Positions 7,090 to 15,699 of a stretch of DNA of 43,019 nucleotides are shown piece after piece. The stretch comes from Deltaproteobacteria bacterium (GTDB taxonomy: Bacteria > Desulfobacterota > Binatia > DP-6), in the NCBI GenBank assembly GCA_005888095.1, contig VBKF01000115.1:1-43019 (forward strand), written 5' to 3'. The position numbers and the translations under genes were made by a program. Position 1 is the stretch's first letter. The number at the start of each line of letters is the position of its first letter. The notes under the pieces were generated by a model. The model saw nothing but the letters and a program-made list of their open reading frames with translations. It was not told the origin of the DNA and made no database searches.

Positions 7090-8199
7090 ATGGTGACGCA
7101 GACCGGGCTGGTGATCGTGATCGCGCTCGTGGTCCTGGCGCTCGGGATCGGCGCGGCGGCGCTCTTCATGGCCGCCGGACGGGGAGGAGGCCTCGGCCTC
7201 GTCCAGCAGCAGCTCGACGCGCTCCGCGCCCAGCTCGGGCAGGCGCTCGGCGGCCAGGCCGAGCTCCTCGGCCAGGAGATCGCCCGCCTGACCGCGCAGG
7301 TGAACGAGCGGCTACGCGAGAGCGGCGAGCTCGTGCAGCGCTCGCAGACGTCGGTGGGCGAGCGGCTCGATCACACCGCGCGCGTCGTCGGCGACGTGCA
7401 GCGGGGGCTCGGCGAGCTGCGCGAGGCGACCGCCCGGGTGTACGACGTGGGACGTGACGTCGTCTCGCTGCACGACATCCTGCGCGCCCCGAAGCTCCGC
7501 GGCGGGCTCGGCGAGCTCCTGCTGGGCGACCTCCTGGCGCAGGTGCTGCCCGCCGGTCACTTCACCCTGCAGCACACGTTTCGGAGCGGCGAGCGGGTCG
7601 ATGCCGTCGTCCGACTCGGCCCCGCCCTCGTACCGGTCGACGCCAAGTTCCCGCTCGAGGATTTCCGCCGCCTGCTCGAGGCGACCGACGACGAGGCCCG
7701 CGCGCGGGCGCGGAAGGCGTTCGTCGCGCGCGTCCGCAAGCACATCGACGACGTCGCCGCCAAGTACATCCTGCCCGACGAGGGGACCTACGACTTCGCG
7801 CTCATGTACGTCCCGGCCGAGAACGTCTATTACGAGGCCATCGTGCGCGACGACGGGGCCGGGAGCGAGCGAAGCCTCGGCGCCTACGCGCTCGAGCGCA
7901 AGGTGATGCCCGTCTCGCCCAACTCCTTCTACGGCTACCTGCAGGCGATCGTGCTCGGGCTCCGCGGGCTCAGGATCGAGGCGCGGGCGCAGGAGGTGAT
8001 CGGACAGCTCGCCCGGCTGGCCGGCGACCTCGGCCGCCTGCAGGAGGACTTCCGCGTCCTCGGCCGGCACGTGACCAACGCCGCGCAGGCGCATGCCGCG
8101 GCCGACCGCCGTCTCGATCGCCTCACCGTCAAGCTCGCCGAGATCGCGGGCGGCGAGGAGGCCGCGCCGCTCGAGGAGCCGCTGCTCCGGGCGCAGTGA
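7090..8199 (+). CDS. rmuC: DNA recombination protein RmuC
   Basis: A 369-residue RmuC family protein (PF02646). In Escherichia coli rmuC limits recombination at inverted repeats; the domain is nuclease-like. Seen here are an N-terminal membrane anchor (about residues 7-28), a coiled-coil stretch rich in Q/E/L (38-115), then the conserved core: LRGGLGELLLGDLL, the VDAVVRLG strand, VPVDAKFPLEDFRRLL, the AKYI...TYDFALMYVPAENVYYEAI block and VMPVSPNSFYGYLQ. A C-terminal helical tail ends the protein. AGGAGG precedes the ATG. The next gene, a DGQHR protein, starts 13 bases after the stop, so the two are almost certainly one transcript. Confidence 0.95.
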   Translation: MVTQTGLVIVIALVVLALGIGAAALFMAAGRGGGLGLVQQQLDALRAQLGQALGGQAELLGQEIARLTAQVNERLRESGELVQRSQTSVGERLDHTARVVGDVQRGLGELREATARVYDVGRDVVSLHDILRAPKLRGGLGELLLGDLLAQVLPAGHFTLQHTFRSGERVDAVVRLGPALVPVDAKFPLEDFRRLLEATDDEARARARKAFVARVRKHIDDVAAKYILPDEGTYDFALMYVPAENVYYEAIVRDDGAGSERSLGAYALERKVMPVSPNSFYGYLQAIVLGLRGLRIEARAQEVIGQLARLAGDLGRLQEDFRVLGRHVTNAAQAHAAADRRLDRLTVKLAEIAGGEEAAPLEEPLLRAQ

Positions 8200-8212
8200 C
8201 GGAGGACCCAGG

Positions 8213-9352
8213 ATGATCACCGTTCCGGCGATCCGCCTCCACCAGTTCGGCGTCGTGCTCTACCAGGCGATGCTCGGTGCGCGCGACGTCGACCGCCTGG
8301 TCCGCTTCGAGGTCCTGTCGTACGAGGGCGACGCCGCGCACGGGGCGAGGCCCGGACACGGCAAGCGCAAGGCGAAGCCGTCGCGCGTGAACTGGGAGCT
8401 GCTCGAGAGGCGGATCGCCGCCAGCGCCGAGGCCTATCAGCGCCCCGTGATCCGGAAGAAGATCGGCGAGCTGGTCGACTACTACCACCAGTGCTCCGAG
8501 GTCGGGAACCTGCCCGCCATCCCGGGGGCGGTGCTGCTCGTATCGGACCGCCGGCTCGAGTTCACGCCGACCAGCTCGCATCGCGTACTTGGCGTACTGC
8601 AGATCCCGGGAGACGAAGGGGTGCTGCGCGCGCTCGACGGCCAGCACCGGCTGCTCGCCCTCCACCAGATGATCACGGCGGGAGAGGCCGAGGACGTGCA
8701 GGTGCCCGCGGTCGTCTTCGACCGTATCACCCCCGACCAGGTGGTCGAGCTCTTCGTCACGATCAACGCCAAGCACACGAAGCTCAACCCCTCGCACCTG
8801 ATCAGCCTCGCCGGCCGGCGCCTCTACCCCGACCCCGAGCTGGCGGCGAGCCACGACATCATCCGCGCGCTCAACGAGCACGGGGAGTCGCCGCTCCACG
8901 GCGAGATCAAGCTGTTCGGCGTCGGGCGCGGCCGCGTCGCGCAGGCGCCGCTCGCCGAGGAGCTGAAGGGCATCTTCACCGCGCTCGACGCGCTCGGCGG
9001 CCGGCAATCCGACCGCTTCCGCGATGCGGCGCAGCGCTTCTTCCTCAACTACTTCAAGCAGATCGCGCGCGTCTTCCCGCGCGCCTGGGCGGGCCGCAAG
9101 TACAGCATCAAGACCGGCACGGCGCTCAGAGCCTTCCTGCGCGTCGTGCCCGACGTGCTGAGCGCCGTGCGCAAGAACGGCGGCGACGTGCTCGATGCGC
9201 ACGCCATCGGACGGGTGGTCGCGCCGTGGGGCGAGCTCGTCGGCGACAGCCGCTTCGAGACCGAGAGCGAGTGGCGCCAGAAGCAGGCGGGCGGCACGCG
9301 CGGCACGGTGGAGGTGCTGGCCCGCGAGCTGCGCGCGGCGCTCCGCGGCTAG
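8213..9352 (+). CDS. DGQHR-domain protein (DndB-like)
   Basis: A 379-residue protein with the DGQHR domain (TIGR03187), related to DndB of DNA phosphorothioation clusters and to DGQHR proteins of other DNA-modification islands; the fold is ParB/Srx-like. The signature is LRALDGQHRLLAL (DGQHR at 142-146), followed by VPAVVFD (164-170) and FVTINAKHTKLNPSHL (181-196), the segment typical of the domain. A basic insertion (GHGKRKAKPSR) lies at 49-58. The ATG has GGAGGA upstream. No dndACDE, dpt or dpd genes are in the window; instead the gene is tightly linked to rmuC. A role in DNA modification or in sensing damaged DNA is inference from the family only. Confidence 0.88.
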   Translation: MITVPAIRLHQFGVVLYQAMLGARDVDRLVRFEVLSYEGDAAHGARPGHGKRKAKPSRVNWELLERRIAASAEAYQRPVIRKKIGELVDYYHQCSEVGNLPAIPGAVLLVSDRRLEFTPTSSHRVLGVLQIPGDEGVLRALDGQHRLLALHQMITAGEAEDVQVPAVVFDRITPDQVVELFVTINAKHTKLNPSHLISLAGRRLYPDPELAASHDIIRALNEHGESPLHGEIKLFGVGRGRVAQAPLAEELKGIFTALDALGGRQSDRFRDAAQRFFLNYFKQIARVFPRAWAGRKYSIKTGTALRAFLRVVPDVLSAVRKNGGDVLDAHAIGRVVAPWGELVGDSRFETESEWRQKQAGGTRGTVEVLARELRAALRG

Positions 9353-9369
9353 CGGCGCGTGAGCGCCGC

Positions 9370-10083
9370 ATGCGCGACGAGCACCTGCTCTACGATCTCA
9401 GCGATTCGCCCTTCTGCATGAAGGCCCGCATCTGCCTCCACCTGAAGGGCGTGCCGTACCGCACGGTCACGGTGACCGTCGGGCGGCGCCGCGAGCTGCG
9501 CCGCCTGAACCCGCTCGGCCAGGTGCCGGTGCTGGTGCACGGGGCCGAGGTGATCGCCGACTCGAGCGCGATCGCCCGCTGGGCCGAGGCCCACTATCCC
9601 GACCCCGCCCTCATCCCGACCGATCCGGAGGCGCGCGCCTACTGTCGCCTCGTCGAGGAGTGGGCCGACGAGGCGCTCTACTTCATCGTCGGCGCCTTCA
9701 AGTGGCTGAACCCCGCGAACCGGAGCGCGGCGCTGGCGAACACGGTGAGCGAGGTCGCGAGCGGCGCGCTCGGGCCGCTGGTCGGCTGGGCGCTCGTCCG
9801 TCGCATCCGCCGGCGGTACGCGGCCCGGGGCTACACGGCGGCGGCGCTCGGGGGACTCGAGACGCGCATGCGGGAGAACCTCGGCGTGCTCGCGGCGCTG
9901 CTCGGCGACCGGCCCTATCTCCTCGGCCGCTCGCCGACGCTGGCCGACGTCGCCGCCTTCGCGCAGCTCAGCTGGATGCGGCGCTATGCGGAGGCCCGGC
10001 TTCTCGACGGTGCGCCCACCGTCCTCGACTGGCTCGACCGGCTGGCCGCAGTCCCGCCGGTGGCGGCCGCCCTTTCGGCTTGA
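9370..10083 (+). CDS. Glutathione S-transferase family protein
   Basis: A 237-residue protein with a thioredoxin-like N-terminal domain (1-80) containing YDLSDSPFCMKARICLHLKG and the cis-proline segment GQVPVLVHG, then IADSSAIARWAEAHYP, the usual glutathione-binding SS-x-I region. The helical C-terminal domain (90-237) includes RPYLLGRSPTLADVAAFAQL, the N-capping/hydrophobic-staple motif of GSTs. SPFC rather than a simple Ser suggests a Cys-type (omega/beta-like) active site. It starts 17 bases after the DGQHR gene with no good Shine-Dalgarno sequence. The substrate cannot be told. Confidence 0.88.
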   Translation: MRDEHLLYDLSDSPFCMKARICLHLKGVPYRTVTVTVGRRRELRRLNPLGQVPVLVHGAEVIADSSAIARWAEAHYPDPALIPTDPEARAYCRLVEEWADEALYFIVGAFKWLNPANRSAALANTVSEVASGALGPLVGWALVRRIRRRYAARGYTAAALGGLETRMRENLGVLAALLGDRPYLLGRSPTLADVAAFAQLSWMRRYAEARLLDGAPTVLDWLDRLAAVPPVAAALSA

Positions 10084-10096
10084 CCGCTTTGGGAGC

Positions 10097-10114
10097 CCAT
10101 GTCAGAAGCCCGCC
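10097..10114 (+). repeat. 18-base repeat immediately before a start codon, copy 1
   Basis: CCATGTCAGAAGCCCGCC occurs here and again at 15,677-15,694, in both places exactly one base before an ATG (10,116 and 15,696). A TTGACC hexamer lies 11 bases before this copy and 7 bases before the other. The ATG inside it opens a short frame beginning MSEAR. Confidence 0.8.
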
Positions 10115-10115
10115 A

Positions 10116-10421
10116 ATGGCCAACTTCGTGAAGGTCGCCGACGCCGGCGAGATCACGCCGGGCACGGGCAGGTGCATCACCGTGAACGGCAAGGAGATCG
10201 CGCTGTTCAACGTCGGCGGCGTCTTCCACGCGATCGACAACACGTGTATCCACCGCGGCGGCCCGCTCGGCGAAGGCGAGCTCGACGGCGCCGTCGTCAC
10301 CTGTCCCTGGCACGGCTGGCAGTACGACGTGACCACCGGCCGCAACATCATGGACGAGAGCGAGGGCGTGGAGCGCTACGACGTCAAGGTGGACGGCGGC
10401 GCCGTGCTCGTCGCGGTCTAG
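10116..10421 (+). CDS. Rieske [2Fe-2S] ferredoxin
   Basis: A 101-residue single-domain Rieske protein (PF00355). The cluster ligands are visible as CIH (C44, H46) and CPWH (C63, H66), 16 residues apart between C46-type and C63-type motifs, with HRGGPLG and HGWQYDVTTG around them. Such proteins act as soluble electron carriers for oxygenases or as the small subunit of reductases; no oxygenase large subunit is adjacent, so the partner is unknown. The ATG at 10,116 follows the 18-base repeat and has no classical Shine-Dalgarno sequence. The next gene downstream is convergent, its stop five bases away. Confidence 0.95.
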   Translation: MANFVKVADAGEITPGTGRCITVNGKEIALFNVGGVFHAIDNTCIHRGGPLGEGELDGAVVTCPWHGWQYDVTTGRNIMDESEGVERYDVKVDGGAVLVAV

Positions 10422-10425
10422 CGCC

Positions 10426-11406
10426 TCACTCCCAGCGCGGGCGCGCGAAGGGCATGTAGCGTTCGCCCGCGGCAGCGCCTGGAGGCACGGCGGCATCGAG
10501 CCGCGCGAGGTCGGCCGGGGTGAGCGCGACATGGACCGCGCCGAAGTTCTCCTCCAGACGCGTGCGGCTCTTGGTCCCGGGAATCGGCACGATGTCCTCG
10601 CCCTGCGCCAGGAGCCACGCGAGCGCCAGCTGAGCGGGCGAGCAGCCCTTGGCGCGCGCCAGGTCGGCGACAGCGAGTGCGAGCCGCACGTTCGCCTCGA
10701 GGGCGCCCTCGGCGAAGCGCGGGTTCGTCAGCCGGAAGTCGCCCGCGGCGAAATCGGCGCGCGAGCGGTAGCGGCCCGTGAGCAGCCCGCGCCCGAGCGG
10801 GCTGTAAGCGAGGAACCCGACGCCCAGCGCCCGGCACGCGGGCAGCACCTCCGCCTCGACGTCGCGCGTGAGCAGCGAGTACTCCGTCTGGAGCGTCGCG
10901 ATCGGGTGCACGCGCGCGGCGCGCCGGAGCGTCTCGGGGCCGATCTCCGAGAGCCCGATGAAGTGCGTCTTGCCGGCGCGGACGAGGTCCGCCATCGCGC
11001 CGACGCTCTCCTCGATCGGCACCTTCGGATCGGCCCGATGGAGCTGGTAGAGGTCGACGTGGTCGACGCCGAGGCGGCGGAGGCTGCCGTCGCAGGCGGC
11101 GCGGATGTATGCCGGGCTGCCGTCGAGGCCGCGCAGCGAGCGGTCGTTCGGGTCGCGCACGATGCCGCACTTGGTGGCGAGCACCACCTGCTCGCGCCGC
11201 CCGCGGACGGCGCGCCCGACGAGCTCCTCGTTGGTGTACGGCCCGTACATGTCCGCCGTGTCGAGGAGCGTCACGCCGAGGTCGAGGGCGCGGTGGAGGG
11301 TGGCGATCGCCTCGGCCTCGTCCGTGGGGCCGTAGAACTCGCTCATGCCCATGCAGCCGAGCCCGATGGCGGACACCTCGAGGCCGGCGAGCCGTCGGGT
11401 GTGCAT
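10426..11406 (-). CDS. Aldo/keto reductase
   Basis: A 326-residue member of the aldo/keto reductase superfamily (PF00248), NADPH-dependent and cytosolic. The catalytic tetrad is intact: D49 and Y54 in [19 protein letters not shown]79 in VVLATKCG and H123 in YQLHRAD. The NADPH-binding C-terminus has [19 protein letters not shown]. Two in-frame ATGs exist (11,412 and 11,406); GGAGG lies only one base before the first but seven before the second, so the second was chosen. It follows the BadI/MenB-like gene with the Shine-Dalgarno sequence inside a 14-base gap, so both form an operon. The real substrate is unknown. Confidence 0.93.
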   Translation of the reverse strand: MHTRRLAGLEVSAIGLGCMGMSEFYGPTDEAEAIATLHRALDLGVTLLDTADMYGPYTNEELVGRAVRGRREQVVLATKCGIVRDPNDRSLRGLDGSPAYIRAACDGSLRRLGVDHVDLYQLHRADPKVPIEESVGAMADLVRAGKTHFIGLSEIGPETLRRAARVHPIATLQTEYSLLTRDVEAEVLPACRALGVGFLAYSPLGRGLLTGRYRSRADFAAGDFRLTNPRFAEGALEANVRLALAVADLARAKGCSPAQLALAWLLAQGEDIVPIPGTKSRTRLEENFGAVHVALTPADLARLDAAVPPGAAAGERYMPFARPRWE

Positions 11407-11420
11407 GCTCATTCCTCCGC

Positions 11421-12200
11421 TCAAGGCTTCCTGAACCGCGGCGCCCGCTTCTCGAGGAACGCCTTGCGGCCCTCCTCCGCCTCCTCCGTTCCGTAGTAGA
11501 GCTCGAGGGCGGTGAAGCCGAGCTCCGTGGTGCCGGCGAGGTGCTCGGTGTCGGCGTTGAACGACTGCTTCGCCAGCCGGAGCGCCGTCGGGCTCTTCTC
11601 GAGGAGCTCGCGGCACCAGCGCTCCGTCTCGGCGCGCAGCGCCGCGGCCGGCACGACCGCGTTGACGAGCCCCATCGCCAGCGCTTCCTGCGCGGTGTAC
11701 TGCCGGCAGAGGTACCAGATCTCGCGCGCCTTCTTCTCGCCGACGACGCGCGCCAGGTACGCCGTGCCGAAGCCCGGGTCGACGCTGCCGACCCGCGGGC
11801 CCACCTGCCCGAAGACCGCCGTGTCGGCCGCGATCGAGAGGTCGCAGAGGACATGCAGCACGTGGCCGCCGCCGATCGCGAAGCCGTTCACCATCGCGAC
11901 CACGGGCTTCGGGATGGCGCGGATCACGCCGTGGAGGCCGTGCACGTCCATGCCGATGCCGCTCGCCCCCCCGTAGCCCCCGGCGCCCCGCTCGCGCTGG
12001 TCGCCGCCGGCCGAGAACGCCTTGTCGCCGGCGCCGGTGAGGACGACGACGCCGACCGCGCGGTCGGCCCACGCGGCGCGGAAGGCGCGGATCAGCTCGT
12101 CGACGGTGAGCGCGCGGAAGGCGTTTCGCACCTCGGGCCGGTTGATGGTGATCCAGGCGACGCCGTCGCGCGTCTCGGAGAGGATGTCCTCGTACGCCAT
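11421..12200 (-). CDS. BadI/MenB-like crotonase (2-ketocyclohexanecarboxyl-CoA hydrolase or naphthoyl-CoA synthase type)
   Basis: A 259-residue crotonase. The sequence follows the MenB/BadI branch rather than ordinary enoyl-CoA hydratases: AFSAGGDQ (61-68), [37 protein letters not shown] (130-149), then [15 protein letters not shown] and [18 protein letters not shown]. As recalled, GSVDPG(Y/F)GTA is the BadI form, while MenB usually has GSFDGG(W/Y)G. BadI opens the alicyclic ring of 2-ketocyclohexanecarboxyl-CoA in aerobic/anaerobic aromatic degradation; MenB closes the naphthoquinone ring. No other bad or men gene is in the window. Start: GAAGGG lies six bases before the ATG at 12,200; another ATG is two codons upstream. 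Confidence 0.88.
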   Translation of the reverse strand: MAYEDILSETRDGVAWITINRPEVRNAFRALTVDELIRAFRAAWADRAVGVVVLTGAGDKAFSAGGDQRERGAGGYGGASGIGMDVHGLHGVIRAIPKPVVAMVNGFAIGGGHVLHVLCDLSIAADTAVFGQVGPRVGSVDPGFGTAYLARVVGEKKAREIWYLCRQYTAQEALAMGLVNAVVPAAALRAETERWCRELLEKSPTALRLAKQSFNADTEHLAGTTELGFTALELYYGTEEAEEGRKAFLEKRAPRFRKP

Positions 12201-12268
12201 TGACATCCCTTCGGTCAGCGGCGGCCCCTTGTCAACCTGGGCCGGAGCGCGCAAGGGTGTCGAGGCAG

Positions 12269-13309
12269 ATGCTCGAGACCGCGCTGCACGCGCACCCGGC
12301 GGCCCGCGGCGCCGCGCAGGCGGACGACCGCGGCGTTGTCCTCCCGCGCCACTTCGGCGACGCCGCGCGCGAGTACCGGGCGCTGCGTGAGAGGGCGGCG
12401 CTGGTCGACCTCGGCTTCCGCACGGTGGTGCGCGCCGTCGGCGTCGACCGGGTGACGTTCCTGCAGGGCATGCTGACGAACGACGTCGCCGCGCTGCGCC
12501 CGGGGGAGGGCTGCCCCGCGCTCCTGCTCACCATCCAGGGCCGCGTCGTTGCCGACGTGCGAGTCGCTGCCACGGACGAGACGATCCTCCTGGACGTCGA
12601 CGTCCGTTTCCGAGACGCGTTCGTCGAGGCGCTCGAGCGGCTCGTCGTCGCCGACGAGGTCGAGTTCGTCCCACCCGAGGCGCCGCTGGCGCTCGTCGGC
12701 CTCGAGGGGCCGCACGCCGAGCGGCTCGTCGGGGAGCAGCTCGCCCCCTACGCGCACCGCCAGATCGAGGTCGCGGACGTCCCGGTCCGCGTGGTGCGGG
12801 CGAGCGAGGTCGGCGGGCCCGGCATGGTGCTCCACGTCGCGGCCGAGCGCGCGCCGGCGCTGTGGGACGCGCTCGTCGCGCGCGGCGCCGAGCCATGCGG
12901 GATGGAGGCGCTCGAAGGGCGGCGAGTGGAGGTCGGCGTGCCGCGCGTCGGGCTCGACATGGACCCGACCACGCTGGCGCTCGAGGTCCCGGTGGAGAGC
13001 GCGCTGAGCGCCACCAAGGGCTGCTACCTCGGCCAGGAGGTGGTCGCACGCGGGACGGCGCGCGGCCACGTGAACCGGGGGCTGGTCGGCCTCGTGATCG
13101 ACGGTCCCGTACCGCCGGGCGGGGCGCCGCTCGTGCGCGACGGGAAGGAGGTCGGCCGGCTCACGACGGTAGCGTACTCCTTCGGTCTCGACGCACCGGC
13201 GGCGCTCGGGTTCGTGCGCCGCGAGCACTGGGAGCCGGGCACGGAGCTGCGGGTGCAGCACGGCCACGCGGTGACGCTCGCCCGGGTCGCCGCGCTGCCG
13301 CTCGCGTGA
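12269..13309 (+). CDS. ygfZ: YgfZ/GcvT-fold folate-binding protein
   Basis: A 346-residue protein of the YgfZ (IbaG/COG0354) group, a relative of the glycine cleavage T protein that binds folate and assists repair or assembly of certain Fe-S enzymes. The diagnostic signature K-G-C-Y-x-G-Q-E is present as [13 protein letters not shown] (K250 to E257). The N-terminal half has [16 protein letters not shown] and [13 protein letters not shown], and a GcvT C-terminal barrel follows. The ATG at 12,269 was chosen because a GAGG lies just upstream and the 23-codon upstream extension is not family-like. It is divergent from the BadI-like gene; the 68-base gap must contain both starts' signals. Confidence 0.93.
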   Translation: MLETALHAHPAARGAAQADDRGVVLPRHFGDAAREYRALRERAALVDLGFRTVVRAVGVDRVTFLQGMLTNDVAALRPGEGCPALLLTIQGRVVADVRVAATDETILLDVDVRFRDAFVEALERLVVADEVEFVPPEAPLALVGLEGPHAERLVGEQLAPYAHRQIEVADVPVRVVRASEVGGPGMVLHVAAERAPALWDALVARGAEPCGMEALEGRRVEVGVPRVGLDMDPTTLALEVPVESALSATKGCYLGQEVVARGTARGHVNRGLVGLVIDGPVPPGGAPLVRDGKEVGRLTTVAYSFGLDAPAALGFVRREHWEPGTELRVQHGHAVTLARVAALPLA

Positions 13310-13346
13310 GCTTCCGCGTGCCGCCGCTTTCTGGTACGGGAGCCGC

Positions 13347-13490
13347 ATGGCGATGCAGCTCGGCAAGCGGTACCTCTGCGACACGTGCGGGACGGAGGTC
13401 CTCTGCAACAAGCCGGGTCAGGGCAGCCTCACGTGCTGCGGTCACGAGATGAAGCTGAAGGAAGCGAAGCCGCTTCCCTCCTCCGACTGA
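13347..13490 (+). CDS. Desulforedoxin-like microprotein
   Basis: A 47-residue protein: after MAMQLGKRY, the cysteines are arranged CDTCG...LTCCGHEM, the C-x2-C...CC pattern of desulforedoxin and of the N-terminal domain of desulfoferrodoxin (PF06397), which binds a rubredoxin-type Fe(Cys)4 centre. No superoxide-reductase domain follows, so this is a stand-alone domain of a size equal to desulforedoxin. An electron-transfer or metal-binding role is inferred from family. The start lies 37 bases after ygfZ. Its last codon overlaps the probable CTG start of the amidohydrolase (CTGA). A second, different copy sits at 18,026. Confidence 0.85.
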   Translation: MAMQLGKRYLCDTCGTEVLCNKPGQGSLTCCGHEMKLKEAKPLPSSD

Positions 13491-14950
13491 CCGCGGCCGA
13501 CTGGCTGCTCGAGAACGCGCGGGTCGTGACGCTCGACCCGCACCGACCCGCCGCCACCGCGCTCGCCGTCGCCGGCGGGCGCGTCCTGGCGATCGGCACG
13601 CAGGCCGAGGTCGCGCGGCTCGCCGGCCGTCGGACCGAGCGCCTCGACTGCCGGGGGGCGACCGTCCTCCCGGGGCTCGTCGACCCGCATCTCCACCTCT
13701 ATGCCCTCGCCGCGAGCGCGGCGAACCTCGACTGCGCGGGGCCGGGCATCCGCAGCGTCGCCGATCTGCTGGACGCGGTGCGGGCCCGGGCCCGTCACCT
13801 TCGGCACGGTGTCTGGCTACGCGGTGAAGGGCTCGACGAGCGGCGCCTCGGCCGCCTCCCCGCGGCGAGCGAGCTCGAGGCCGCCGCGCCGCACCATCCC
13901 GTGCGCCTCCGTCACCGGAGCCGGCACGCCTCGGTGCTGAACCGCCGGGCGCTTTCGCTGCTCGGCTCGGCGGAGGGTGTCGATCCTCGAGCGCCGGGCC
14001 TCGTCGCGGGCGCCGAAGACGCGCTCTCCCGGCTGGTGGGACCGCTCCCGCCCGCGCTCCTGGAGGAGGGGCTCGTCGCCACCGGGCGTCGGCTCGCGGC
14101 GCTCGGCCTCACCGCGATCGCCGACGCCACGCCGCGGACGCACGCGGCGCTCGCGCTGCTCCGGCGGCTGATGGGTGCCGGCAGCTTCCCGCTCCGGGTC
14201 TACGCCATGCGGCCCCCCGGCTCGGCGCCCTGGCCGGCGGCCGGCGCCCTCCACCCCGGACCGGTCAAGATCATGGTCGAGGAGGGCCCGCGCGGGCTCC
14301 GCCCGGCGCCCGCGGTGCTCGCCCGGCGGATCGCCGCGGCGGCGCGGTCGGGCGCGCAGGTGGCCGTCCACTCGCTCGGCGCCTCGACGCTCGTCGCGGC
14401 GCTCGTGGCCTTCGCGGCATTGCCGCCCCGTTTCCGCGTCGGCCGGCGGCACCGCCTGGAGCACGTGGCCGAGTGCCCGCCTCCGCTCGTCGAGACGATC
14501 GCGGCCCTGGGCCTCATCGTCGTGACCAATCCCGCCTTCGTCCACTGGCGGGGTGACGCGTACCGGGCGGAGACCGCGGGGTCGGCGCGCCGCTGGCTCT
14601 ACCGCGCGCGGAGCCTTGCCGCCGCGGGCGTAGCCCTCGCCGGCGCCTCCGACGCGCCCGTCGTGCCGCCGAGCCCGTGGGTGGGCATCGCCGCCGCGCG
14701 CACGCGGCGGACCGCAGCCGGCCACGTGCTCGGGCCCGCCGAGCGGCTCGGGGCGGCGGCCGCGCTCGCCCTCTTCACGACCGGCGCCGCCGAGGCGCTC
14801 GCCGCGCCCGCGCTCGGCCGCCTCGTCGCGGGCGGACCCGCCGACCTGATCGTCGTCGAACCGGATCCGCGGCGCGCGTCTCCCGACGAGGTCGCGGACG
14901 CGCACGTCCGGTTGACGCTCTTTGGCGGCAGGGTCGCGTGGCGGGCGTGA
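13487..14950 (+). CDS. Amidohydrolase, YtcJ/AepA-like (Amidohydro_3)
   Basis: A protein of about 487 residues of the amidohydrolase superfamily (PF07969). It opens with DWLLENARVVTLDP and a typical AVAGGRVLAIG beta-sandwich, then the metal motif LPGLVDPHLHLYAL; later come a VAVHSLGASTLVAAL histidine, RHRLEHVAECPP and ALAGASDAP, the fourth metal region. The conserved N-terminus starts before any ATG or GTG: the only candidates are an unusual CTG at 13,487 whose last two bases start the TGA of the desulforedoxin gene, or a GTG at 13,385 deep inside that gene. CTG was chosen; GTG 13,526 would remove the first strand. Substrates in this family (amides, N-acyl amines) cannot be predicted. Confidence 0.88.
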   Translation: MTAADWLLENARVVTLDPHRPAATALAVAGGRVLAIGTQAEVARLAGRRTERLDCRGATVLPGLVDPHLHLYALAASAANLDCAGPGIRSVADLLDAVRARARHLRHGVWLRGEGLDERRLGRLPAASELEAAAPHHPVRLRHRSRHASVLNRRALSLLGSAEGVDPRAPGLVAGAEDALSRLVGPLPPALLEEGLVATGRRLAALGLTAIADATPRTHAALALLRRLMGAGSFPLRVYAMRPPGSAPWPAAGALHPGPVKIMVEEGPRGLRPAPAVLARRIAAAARSGAQVAVHSLGASTLVAALVAFAALPPRFRVGRRHRLEHVAECPPPLVETIAALGLIVVTNPAFVHWRGDAYRAETAGSARRWLYRARSLAAAGVALAGASDAPVVPPSPWVGIAAARTRRTAAGHVLGPAERLGAAAALALFTTGAAEALAAPALGRLVAGGPADLIVVEPDPRRASPDEVADAHVRLTLFGGRVAWRA

Positions 14951-15699
14951 GACCCTTCCCGACGCTCCGGTACGCGAAGCGGGGCGCGGTCGCGATCATC
15001 ACCCTCGATCGGCCCGAGAAGCTGAACGCCTACAACGTCGCCATGCGCGATGACCTGTACGAGGCCCTCGGCGCGGCGGACGAGGACCCCGACGTCCGCG
15101 CGCTCGTACTCGGCGGTCGCGGCCGCGCCTTCTCGACCGGCGGCGACGTGAGCGAGTTCGGGACGGCGCCCTCGCCGCTGGTGGCGCGGGCCGTTCGCTG
15201 GCGGCGCGACGTGTGGGGCCGGCTGCTCGGCCTGCGGGCCGCGACGATCGCCGCCGTCCACGGCTTCGCGGTCGGCGGCGGGATGGAGATGGCGCTCCTC
15301 TGCGACTTCTGTCTCGCCGCGGACGATGCGCGCTTCGCGTTGCCGGAGACGGGCCTCGGCATGATCCCCGGCGTGGGCGGCACGCAGACGCTGCCGCGGC
15401 ATGCCGGGGTGGCGCGGGCGCTCGACCTCGTATTGAGCGGACGGTGGCTCGACGCGCGCGGCGCGCGCGACGCGGGGATCGCGCTGCGCGTCGTTCCGCG
15501 TCGGCGGCTGGCGGTGTCGGCGCTGGCGCTCGCGCGCCGGCTGGCGCGCCTCGAACCGTCGCTGGTCGCGGCCGCACGCCGCGCCGTGCGCGCCGCGCAC
15601 GACCTGACCATCGCGGACGGCATCGCGCTCGAGGGCCGCCTTGGCACCGCGCTGGCCATTGAGTTGACCGGTCGTTCCATGTCAGAAGCCCGCCGATGA
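14947..15699 (+). CDS. Enoyl-CoA hydratase/isomerase family protein
   Basis: A 250-residue crotonase (PF00378) with the two catalytic glutamates of enoyl-CoA hydratase: E114 in GGGMEMALLCD and E134 in ALPETGLGMIPGVGGTQ. The CoA-binding RAFSTGGDVSEFG segment is at 60-72. It should hydrate 2-enoyl-CoA in the cytosol during acyl-CoA breakdown. The GTG start overlaps the amidohydrolase stop (GTGA) and its own stop overlaps the next start (ATGA), so translation is coupled across the cassette. Its last 18 codon bases contain the repeat shared with the Rieske leader. Confidence 0.92.
   Translation: MRPFPTLRYAKRGAVAIITLDRPEKLNAYNVAMRDDLYEALGAADEDPDVRALVLGGRGRAFSTGGDVSEFGTAPSPLVARAVRWRRDVWGRLLGLRAATIAAVHGFAVGGGMEMALLCDFCLAADDARFALPETGLGMIPGVGGTQTLPRHAGVARALDLVLSGRWLDARGARDAGIALRVVPRRRLAVSALALARRLARLEPSLVAAARRAVRAAHDLTIADGIALEGRLGTALAIELTGRSMSEARR
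15677..15694 (+). repeat. 18-base repeat immediately before a start codon, copy 2
   Basis: Identical to 10,097-10,114 and again one base before an ATG (15,696, acyl-CoA synthetase). Here it lies inside the last codons of the crotonase gene, where it also encodes the SMSEAR part of the C-terminus. Confidence 0.8.
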
